Shown: positions 1-36,686 of the stretch, piece by piece
How the letters are laid out: each line of letters opens with the position of its first letter
Numbering within the stretch: position 1 is the stretch's first letter
DNA from: Saccharothrix syringae
GTDB taxonomy: Bacteria > Actinomycetota > Actinomycetes > Mycobacteriales > Pseudonocardiaceae
Assembly: GCF_009498035.1 (NCBI RefSeq)
Contig: NZ_CP034550.1
Coordinates: forward strand, 7,626,001 to 7,690,000
Direction of reading: 5' to 3'
DNA length: 64,000 bases
Notes under the pieces: generated by a model
Database searches by the model: none
The model's input: only the letters and a program-made list of their open reading frames with translations
Told to the model about the DNA's origin: nothing
Translations under genes and position numbers: made by a program

Positions 1-16059
<16,059 letters not shown>

Positions 16060-16073
16060 GGTGTGGTGTCTCC

Positions 16074-30092
<14,019 letters not shown>

Positions 30093-30185
30093 CGCTGTCC
30101 AACCTCGTATTCGGGGCGCGGCGCAGCGCCGCGGGGCACGGTGGGAGGGGGGTGTGGCGGGGCCGCGGCGGTGCGCGGCCCCGCG

Positions 30186-31514
30186 TCAGGCGACTTCTCG
30201 CGCGCGCTGCCGGCGGCCGGCGACCCGGCCGCCGATCTGCACCCGGTCGACCAGGCCGCTGCGCGGGTCGCGGAGGAAGCGCCCGGCGTGACCGGCCTCG
30301 CCACCGGCCAGGTCCGTGACGGAGAACACGAGGCCGTCGTAGACGGTGAGCCGGGCCGCGGGCTCGCCGTCGACGACCAGTTGGACGTCGTCGTCCCGGA
30401 GGACCACGGAGTAGGCGGTGTCACCGTTGACGTAGGTGCCCGCGCAGTCGCGCGGCGCCCGGACGCGCCGCTCCGCGCCGGTCAGCGCGGTGTGCTCGCC
30501 GATCTCCAGGCCCGCGGCGCGCAGCTCGGCGACGAGCTGCCGCCACATCGCGGCGCCGGTGTTGGCGTTCGCGGTCAGCGCGACCACCGTGCCCGAGGTC
30601 GGGTCGAAGCGGAGGTGGCAGGAGGTGCCGTCGGCGGTGCCGTCGTGGCCGAACCAGTCGCCGTGCCCGCCGCGGAACGCGGCCAGGCCCAGTCCCCAGC
30701 CGTCGGCCAGGCCGAAGGGCTCGGCGGCCGGGACGAGGCGCCGCATCTCGGCCAGGTCGTCCGCGTCGACCAGGCCGTGGTCGGTGCCGCCGTGCTCGGG
30801 GCGCAGGTGCATGCGGGCCAGCTCGACCAGGTCGGCGGCGCTCACCGCGAGCGCGCCCGCCGGCGCCTCCACCGGCTCCAGCGCCTGCTCGACCGGGCGC
30901 ACGCGGCGCAGGGAGCGGTTGACGGCGTGGCCGGTGGCGATCGGCGCGGGCACCGGGTCGGCGCCCACCACGGACGCGGCGGTGACGCCCATCGGCTTGA
31001 GCAGGACGGTCTGCACGGCCTCCCACCACGTCATGCCGGTGACCACCTCGACCAGGTGGCCGGCGAGGGCGTAGCCGACGTTGGAGTAGGAGAAGCCGGC
31101 GCCCGGCCGCTGCGGGGTGTCCAGCAGGGAGGCGGCCAGCGGGAAGCGGCCCTCGGCCGGGACGACCTCGGCGGCCAGGCCCCCGGTGTGGCTGAGCAGG
31201 TGGCGCGTGGTCAGCTCCTCGGCGAGGTCCGGTCGCGCCCGCCGCAGGTCGGGCAGGTACTCGGCGACCGGCTCGTCCAGCTCGACGTCGCCGTCCGAGA
31301 CCAGGAGCAGGAGCAGGGTGGCGGTGAAGGTCTTGGTGATGGAGCCGACGGGTACCTTGGCGTCCCGGCTCAACGGGCGGCCGGTACCGTGCCGTTCCTC
31401 GCCGAACTCGAACTCCCAGGTCTCGCCGCCGTGCCGCACCGCCAGCTGCGCGCCCGGCACGCCGTTGTCGAGCGCCGCTCTCTCAAAAGTCCCGCGTAAA
31501 TAGTCCACGACCAT
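30186..31514 (-). CDS. Stand-alone PBP-type thioesterase / peptide cyclase candidate (SurE-like)
   Basis: 442 residues of the class C beta-lactamase / PBP fold. The three motifs are present: SxxK at Ser58-Ile-Thr-Lys61, Tyr143-Ser-Asn145, and His290-Asp-Gly292 in place of KTG. The last ~90 residues (from about 352) look like a beta-rich lipocalin-type domain, the architecture of SurE-type enzymes that release and macrocyclise nonribosomal peptides. There is no signal peptide, unlike a secreted DD-peptidase. It is the first gene of the NRPS operon, 93 bp before the first synthetase, which has no thioesterase of its own. I chose the ATG at 31514 because GAGGGA precedes it; an in-frame start at 31562 would add 16 residues. 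Codon 6 is TTA (31499-31497). The fold is clear; the cyclase role is inferred from context, and a cytosolic esterase or D-peptidase is the alternative. Confidence 0.8.
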   Translation of the reverse strand: MVVDYLRGTFERAALDNGVPGAQLAVRHGGETWEFEFGEERHGTGRPLSRDAKVPVGSITKTFTATLLLLLVSDGDVELDEPVAEYLPDLRRARPDLAEELTTRHLLSHTGGLAAEVVPAEGRFPLAASLLDTPQRPGAGFSYSNVGYALAGHLVEVVTGMTWWEAVQTVLLKPMGVTAASVVGADPVPAPIATGHAVNRSLRRVRPVEQALEPVEAPAGALAVSAADLVELARMHLRPEHGGTDHGLVDADDLAEMRRLVPAAEPFGLADGWGLGLAAFRGGHGDWFGHDGTADGTSCHLRFDPTSGTVVALTANANTGAAMWRQLVAELRAAGLEIGEHTALTGAERRVRAPRDCAGTYVNGDTAYSVVLRDDDVQLVVDGEPAARLTVYDGLVFSVTDLAGGEAGHAGRFLRDPRSGLVDRVQIGGRVAGRRQRAREVA

Positions 31515-32121
31515 CTTCCCTCGCTGTCGAACACCATTCACCCCCACCTGACCGCTTTGCACCCATGACGCGCGTCACAGCACACCGAACCGGCTGTCAG
31601 CACGTCGCAACCTGAATGATCGTCGACGTTCACCCCCTGGCCCTCAACCCGCTCACCTGCAGCCCTGGCGCGACTACCCACTTTCGCGAGCTTCTATGCA
31701 CACACCTACCAGACGTCCATTCCGAAACAAGGCAGGGCCGATCGGAGACGAATCGACCGGCCCATGTTCGTCAGCGCCGTCGCACGCCGGCGACCGCCGA
31801 ACGGAGCATTCTCGACAAGTGGACGGCGTAGGTCCGGGGTAATTATTCGGACATTAATGGAATTGCACCGATGGTAAACAACACCCTGTTGGATTCACCC
31901 GTTCGCCAGGTTTAAGACACAACCCGGCGCATCGCGGCCGCGTAATGTGAGTGCCATTGCGCGAACGAGGTGGTGCACGACGGGGACCGCGCCGTGAACT
32001 TGTGCCCACCGATAGGGTCGGGCCTGGGCCGGTGCCCGCCCGCGCACGTCGGACGGTGTCACCGACCACCCGTCACCCGGTCGGCGGCACCGCGAGACGC
32101 CGCACGGCATGGAGGCAGAGG
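31515..32121. other. Divergent intergenic region between NRPS operon and stress-protein gene
   Basis: 607 bp with no convincing gene. The part near the NRPS operon holds a 12-bp palindrome. The middle (about 31840-31920) is clearly AT-richer than the surroundings and is the likely promoter zone for one or both divergent units. Short open frames here lack actinomycete third-position GC bias, and I do not call them. Confidence 0.6.
31566..31577. promoter_or_regulatory. Palindrome, possible Crp/FNR-family site upstream of the NRPS operon
   Basis: TGACGCGCGTCA is a perfect 12-bp palindrome followed by CA. The arrangement TGA-N6-TCACA resembles the GTGA-N6-TCAC core of Crp-type sites with one change on the left arm. 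It lies 52 bp upstream of the thioesterase start codon. The binding protein is a guess. Confidence 0.35.
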
Positions 32122-32892
32122 ATGACCGCAGGGTCCGGCGCACGCGTTCGAGTGATCACGGGGGCGTCGGCCGAGCTGGCGCACCCGGATGCCGTGCTCT
32201 GGGCGGCCGGCTACGCGGGTCGGACCGGCGGGGAGCTGGGGGTGGTGCACGCGGCGTCGGTTCGGTTGGCCGAACTCCTCGCCCGGGTCCGGGCGGAGGC
32301 ACCGGGCGTCGCGGTGTCCGCCCACGTCGCGCCGGGGCCCGTGGAGCAGCGCCTGGTCGCCGAGTCCGGCACCGCGGCCGCGGTCGTCGTCGGCGGGCCG
32401 AGCCGCGAGGAGGTGGGCGCGCTCGCCACCGCCGTCAGCGCGCGGGCGCGGTGCCCGGTGGTCGCGGTGCCGCCCGGGGCGGTGTGGGACGCGGAAGCCC
32501 TCCCGGTGGTGGTCGGCACCGACGGGGACCGCCTGGCCGAGGGCGTGGTGCACACCGGTTTCGCCATCGCCGCGGCGCTGGGGACGGGGGTGCGGGTCGT
32601 CTGCTGCACGTCGAACCAGCCGGTCAACGGGCCGGTGGCCACCTCGACCGCGCAGGCGGCACTGGCGGTGGCCCAGGTGTGCGGCGCGCGGTTCCCCGGC
32701 GTGCCGCTGGACGTGCGGCTCGCGCGGTCGCAGCCGGTCACCGGGCTGGCCCGGCACGCCAGGCTCGCGTCGATGCTGGTGGTCGGTGCGGGGTCCACAT
32801 CGGACAGTTCGACCTCGTACCGGTTGCTGCTGCGGAGCGAGGGGCCGGTGGTGCTGGTCGGGCCGCTGGTGAGGGAGGCGGCCGGGCGGTGA
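32122..32892 (+). CDS. Tandem universal stress protein (UspA family)
   Basis: 256 residues made of two Usp domains in a row. The first begins VRVITGASAE and contains a VVGGPSREEVG segment before ARCPVVAVPP. The second begins PVVVGTDGDR and ends with MLVVGAGSTSDS before GPVVLVGPL. The glycine-rich G-x2-G-type nucleotide-binding loop survives in part in each half. The ATG at 32122 has GGAGG seven bases upstream; longer frames starting upstream run through non-coding sequence. It diverges from the NRPS operon. Proteins of this kind act in the cytosol in stress and dormancy responses; there is nothing specific to peptide biosynthesis here. Confidence 0.85.
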   Translation: MTAGSGARVRVITGASAELAHPDAVLWAAGYAGRTGGELGVVHAASVRLAELLARVRAEAPGVAVSAHVAPGPVEQRLVAESGTAAAVVVGGPSREEVGALATAVSARARCPVVAVPPGAVWDAEALPVVVGTDGDRLAEGVVHTGFAIAAALGTGVRVVCCTSNQPVNGPVATSTAQAALAVAQVCGARFPGVPLDVRLARSQPVTGLARHARLASMLVVGAGSTSDSSTSYRLLLRSEGPVVLVGPLVREAAGR

Positions 32893-32897
32893 GGGGG

Positions 32898-32919
32898 CCG
32901 GGCACCGGCCGGTGCCCGG
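32898..32919. terminator. Perfect 22-bp palindrome after the stress-protein stop
   Basis: CCGGGCACCGG and its exact reverse complement abut, beginning six bases after the TGA stop of the Usp gene. It can form an 11-bp stem but has little loop and no U tract, as is usual in high-GC actinomycetes. It is the likely end of the Usp transcript. Confidence 0.5.
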
Positions 32920-33009
32920 TTCGAGCGGTGGCCGGTTCGGCCGGTGCCTGGTTCGAGCGGTGCCCGGTTCGAGCGGAGTCGGGGCGGCTGCTCACCCGTC
33001 CCGACCGGG

Positions 33010-33390
33010 ACGAAGGCCAACCCTCACCCCAGGCAGGAGGCGAAGGTCAACCCCGCCCTGGGCGGGGGCGAAGGCCAATCCCCGTCCCGGGCGGGGGGCG
33101 AAGGCCAATCCCCGTCCCGGGCGGGGGGCGAAGGCCAACCCCCGTCCCGGGCGGGGGGCGAAGGCCAACCCCCGTCCCGCGTGGGAGGCGAAAGCCAACC
33201 CCCGTCCCAGGCGAGGGGGCGAAAGCCAACCCCCGTCCCAGGCGAGGGGGCGAAAGCCAACCCCCGTCCCAGGCGAGGGGGCGAAAGCCAACCCCCGTCC
33301 CGGGCGAAGGGGTGGAGGGCGGCCCCGTCCCGGGCGGAGGCCGAAGGGCGACCTCGTCCCGGCGGGGGCGAAGGCCGGCATTCCCTCCTC
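33010..33390. repeat. Tandem array of hairpin-forming 30-31 bp repeats between convergent genes
   Basis: About ten well-kept copies, plus degenerate ones at the right end, of a unit that begins CGAAGGCCAA or CGAAAGCCAA and continues CCCCCGTCCCGGGCGGGGG. The period is 30 bp in the left half and 31 bp in the right half, where the arm changes to CCCAGGCGAGGGGG. Each unit contains a near-palindrome centred on TCCCGGGC. The array fills the space between the stress-protein stop and the oppositely oriented quinone-oxidoreductase stop. There are no unique spacers, so it is not CRISPR. All frames stay open across it only because it lacks stop triplets. Confidence 0.85.
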
Positions 33391-33401
33391 CCGAGCGGCT
33401 T

Positions 33402-34346
33402 TCAGGGCTTCAGCACCTGCTTGCCCACCGTGGCCCGCGCCTCCAGCGCCGCCAGCACCCGCGGCCCGTCGGCCAGGCCGTGCACCACCGGCCGCCCCGG
33501 GGTGAGCACCCCGGCACCCCTCAGCGCCGCCAGCTCGTCCACCAGCCCGGCGAAGACCTCCGGCGCCTCCCGCGCCAGCACCCCGACGTGCAGGCCGATC
33601 ACGTGCACCTGGTGCTCGAACACCAGCTGCCGGTTCGTGACCGCGGCCTCGCCACCCGCCTCGCCGTAGACCACGACCCGGCCGGTCACCGGCCTGGCCG
33701 CCCGCAGGCTCGCCGCGAAGCTGGCGCCGACGGACTCCAGCACCAGGTCCACCGGCCCGACCGCGTCGCAGTCGCCGTAGTCGAGGACCCGGTCCGCGCC
33801 CAGCGCCCGCACCACCTCGTGCTTGCCCGGCGAGGCGGTGGCGACCACGGTCGCGCCGTAGTGCTTGGCCAGCCGCACCGCCGCCTGGCCGACCCCGCCC
33901 GCGGCGGCGCGGACCAGCACGGTCTCACCGGCCGCCACCCGGCCCAGCGGCCTGAGCGCGGCGAGCGCGGTGGCCCAGTTGAGCACCAGGCCCAGCGCCT
34001 GCTCGTCGGCCCACCCCTCGGGCACGGGCATCGTCGAACCGGCCTCCAGCACCGCGTACTCGGCGAACGCCCCGCTCCCGGTGCCGACGACGTGGGCGCC
34101 GACCGCCGGCGCGGTCGTACCGGGCCCCGGTGCCACGACCTCGCCCGCGGCCTCGAACCCGGCGGTGTACGGCGGCCGCGGACCACCGCCGTACGTGCCG
34201 CGGGTCTGCATGACGTCGGCGAAGTTCACGCCCGCGGCGGTGACGCGGACCAGGACCTCGCCCGGTCCGGGGGTGGGCACGGGCACGTCGTCGACCAGTC
34301 GCAGGTCTCGCGGGCCCGCCGTCGACGTCTGCCGCAGGGCGCGCAT
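33402..34346 (-). CDS. NADPH:quinone oxidoreductase-like zinc-independent dehydrogenase
   Basis: 314 residues of the medium-chain dehydrogenase family, quinone oxidoreductase branch. The N-terminal GroES-like domain contains AAGVNFADVMQTRGTYGG; the Rossmann part has VRAAAGGVGQAAVRLAKHYG for NADPH. The structural-zinc cysteines are absent, as expected for this branch. It probably reduces quinones or enones in the cytosol. The start at 34346 is chosen over the in-frame start at 34370 because a MerR-type promoter occupies 34371-34401, so a transcript from it would begin around 34364. The gene follows the MerR gene on the same strand and is presumably its target. It converges on the repeat array. 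Confidence 0.88.
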   Translation of the reverse strand: MRALRQTSTAGPRDLRLVDDVPVPTPGPGEVLVRVTAAGVNFADVMQTRGTYGGGPRPPYTAGFEAAGEVVAPGPGTTAPAVGAHVVGTGSGAFAEYAVLEAGSTMPVPEGWADEQALGLVLNWATALAALRPLGRVAAGETVLVRAAAGGVGQAAVRLAKHYGATVVATASPGKHEVVRALGADRVLDYGDCDAVGPVDLVLESVGASFAASLRAARPVTGRVVVYGEAGGEAAVTNRQLVFEHQVHVIGLHVGVLAREAPEVFAGLVDELAALRGAGVLTPGRPVVHGLADGPRVLAALEARATVGKQVLKP

Positions 34347-34370
34347 GGTGTTCGGGTTCACGACCGGCAC

Positions 34371-34401
34371 GCTAGAACCCTCACGCAGGCGTGAAGGTCA
34401 A
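34371..34401 (-). promoter_or_regulatory. MerR-type promoter/operator with 19-bp spacer
   Basis: Read on the minus strand, TTGACC (34401-34396) is followed by a 19-bp spacer and then TCTAGC (34376-34371). The spacer carries the dyad TCACGC-CT-GCGTGA. A 19-bp spacer with a central dyad is the hallmark of MerR-family promoters. The -35 element overlaps the stop codon of the MerR gene itself (34400-34398). Confidence 0.72.
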
Positions 34402-34775
34402 GCCGGGCCGCGCTCGGCGGCCGCCCGGGCGGCCCGGAGGTAGGCGTCGAGGGCGTCGCGGTTGCGGGTCAGGCACCCGATGCGGCGGTCGAGCTGGTCC
34501 CGCTGCCGCGCCACCTCGTCGAGCATCCACGCGCACGGCACCTCGGGCATCAGGTCCGCCGGGCCGTCGAGGTGGGGCAGGACCTCGCGGATGATCCTGG
34601 TCGGCAGGCCGGCCTCGACCAGCGCGCGGATCTGCCGGACCTGCTCGACCGCGTCCGCGTCGAAGTCGCGGTAGCCGTTGTCGCGGCGCTCCGGGCTGAT
34701 CAGCCCCTCCTCCTCGTAGTGGCGCAGCGCGCGGACGCTGATCCCGGTCATCCGGGACAGCTCGCCTATCCTCAC
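34398..34775 (-). CDS. MerR-family transcriptional regulator
   Basis: 125 residues. The N-terminus MRIGELSRMTGISVRALRHY is a textbook MerR helix-turn-helix, followed by the wing (EGLISPERRDNGYRDFD) and a dimerising helix (VARQRDQLDRRIGCLTRNRD). Only two cysteines (in VPCAWM and IGCLT) are present and no metal-binding cluster is evident, so an organic or redox-linked ligand is more likely than a heavy metal. The GTG start at 34775 has GAGGAGGGG just upstream, overlapping the end of the preceding gene. The promoter for the downstream oxidoreductase lies at and just beyond its stop codon, which suggests direct local control. Confidence 0.9.
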   Translation of the reverse strand: MRIGELSRMTGISVRALRHYEEEGLISPERRDNGYRDFDADAVEQVRQIRALVEAGLPTRIIREVLPHLDGPADLMPEVPCAWMLDEVARQRDQLDRRIGCLTRNRDALDAYLRAARAAAERGPA

Positions 34776-34788
34776 GTCCCCTCCTCGA

Positions 34789-36560
34789 TCACTTGCGCCA
34801 GACCCCCTCGGGACCGGGGCTGGTGAGCCGGGCGAAGTCGAGCCTGCCCGGTTTCGCGTGCCGGTCCAGCCGGGACAGCACGTCGTGGTGGCGGCGCGCC
34901 AGGACCTCGACCAACGCCTCCGGCGGTGTGGCGGCCTCGTCGCCGACCAGCCCGGAGTGGAGGGTGAGGTTGCGCGTGGCGTAGAGGGAGTCGACCACCG
35001 TCGTCATCCGCTCGGTCCGCTCCCGCAGCCACGCCGCGAACACCGCCGGGTCGGCCGGCCGCACCCGCCACTGCCCGACCTGCCGCCGGGCGATCGGGTG
35101 CAGCACGGGCAGCAGCGCGTCCAGCGCGGCCCGCGCCGCGACCAGCGGTTCCGGGTCGCGACCCGGCGGGCGCAGCAGGTCGGTCCACGTGTTGAGGTCC
35201 CGCAGGTGGTGCCGCTCGTCGTGGCGCGCGTGCCCGCCGAGCGCTCCGCCGGCAGGTCGAGCAGCCGGGCGCGGTGCGGGTGGTCGGGCGGGCAGCGGTC
35301 GAGCGCGCGCCGGCGGTGCCGCACCGCGCGACGCGCCACGTGCGCCCCCAGCCGGGTCTGGTCCAGGCGGGCGGCGGCGGACTGGCGCACCACCCGGTAG
35401 GCGCCGACGACCTCCTGGCGCACCGACTGCACGGCCAGGGCCGCCGCCGGCTCCGCCCGCCGCACCAGCCCGCACGCCTCCAGCGCCGACCACGCCAGCG
35501 CCGACACCACCGCGGGCGCGCCCACCGCCACGTGCGCCATCCGCAGCGCCCGCCGCACCTGCTCGGGCGGTTCCCGGCGGATCAGCGGGCGGGCGTCGGG
35601 CGTGCCGCGCCCGGCCGGCCGCCACTCCTCGGTGCCCGGCGTGCCCACGCGGTTGACCAGCACGCGCGCGTCCACGGTCGGGTGCGGCAGCCGGGTGCCC
35701 GCGGCGTACTGGTCCAGCAGCTCGGCCGGCACCCGCCGGGCGCGCCGGGCCGCCGAGGGCCGGTCCACCGCGGGCACGACCAGGCTCACTAGACACGCCT
35801 CGCCACCGGTCGGCGTGCGGGCGACGAAGGCGCGCAACCCGTTCGTCGCCGCGCCCCACCGCACCGGGTGGGCCGACAGCAGCGGCGCCTGGTCGGCGGT
35901 CGGGTCGAACAGCCCCAGGTCGGCGAGCGCGCTCGTGCCGCGCACCACCAGCGCCACCCGGTGGGGGGCGGTGGCGGGCACCAGGGTCCGCCACACCGCG
36001 TCCGCGTCCTGGGTCGGGAGCAGGGCCAGGTCCCGCTCGACGGCGACCCGGTCGCGGTCCACCCGGGCCGGCAGGCACGCCACCTCGTCGGCCACCACGT
36101 CCACCGAGCCGTCGGGCGACTCCCGGGCCCGGGCGAAGCGCTCGGCGAGGACGTCGTCGAGCGATGCCACGACCTGGCGCAGCGGCTCCAGGGCGGTGCC
36201 GGCGCGGGAGGCGTTGCCCGGCCCGTCCGCGACCGCCGCCCGCACCCCGGTCAGCACGTCCCGGACCGGCGCCGGGACCTCATCGCCCCACGCCGCCGCG
36301 GCCGGCCGGAGGCGGCCCAGGACGTTCTCGCACAGCTTGTCCACCAGGTGCTTCTGCGGCTGCCCGACCTCGTGGTGGTGGGCGAGGGCGGCGTGCGGGC
36401 GGGGCAGTTCGGTGACCGGGCAGGCTGGCGCGGAGGCGTGCAGGCTGTGGATGACGGTCGGCTCGATGCCGCGCAGGACCCGCTGCACGAGGTACGCCCG
36501 GTCGTCCGTGCAGGCGTCCAGGCGGTCGGACAGCGCCGCGTCGAACCCCCGGTACCTCAC
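34789..36560 (-). pseudogene. Frameshifted gene for a large protein with C-terminal HEPN-like motif
   Basis: I do not recognise the family. The first ~440 codons (from the GTG at 36560, VRYRGFDAALSDRLD) are in one frame. From about 35241 the protein-like sequence continues in another (LGGHARHDERHHLRDLNTW). Restoring one base there gives a continuous product of 590 residues. The C-terminal part contains YATRNLTLHSG (34974-34957), which fits the R-N-x3-H motif of HEPN ribonuclease domains. No membrane segment or signal peptide is seen. It lies 13 bp upstream of the MerR gene on the same strand, and the MerR ribosome site overlaps its end. The shift may be a real inactivating deletion or a sequencing error. 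An in-frame ATG at 36611 is an alternative start. Confidence 0.65.
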
Positions 36561-36686
36561 CCGCGCGACCCTAATCGCTCGTCGGGTGGGTGGTCGCCGG
36601 GTTTTGGTCATCCGGTGAGGTGGGGCTGTCGGTGGTGAAGAGGAGTTCGCGGGGCGGCCGATCGACAGCACGCGGCGGCGGGGCGT

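Noticed and set aside
30186..31514. Secreted beta-lactamase giving self-resistance
   Set aside because: No signal peptide or lipobox is present, and the C-terminal beta domain and operon position fit a cytosolic peptide-releasing enzyme better. I keep a residual doubt.
32893..32960. Short GGTGCCCGGTTCGAGC repeats just after the stress-protein stop
   Set aside because: Only two or three imperfect copies next to the palindrome; too little to call a separate element.
32992..33381. Repeat proteins on the minus strand (Phe-Ala-Pro-rich frames)
   Set aside because: All three frames are open because the repeat lacks stop triplets; there is no ribosome site, and the 30/31-bp period shift would break any encoded repeat.
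33010..33390. Possible CRISPR array
   Set aside because: Units abut with no unique spacers, the period is 30-31 bp including the whole repeat, and no cas gene is present.
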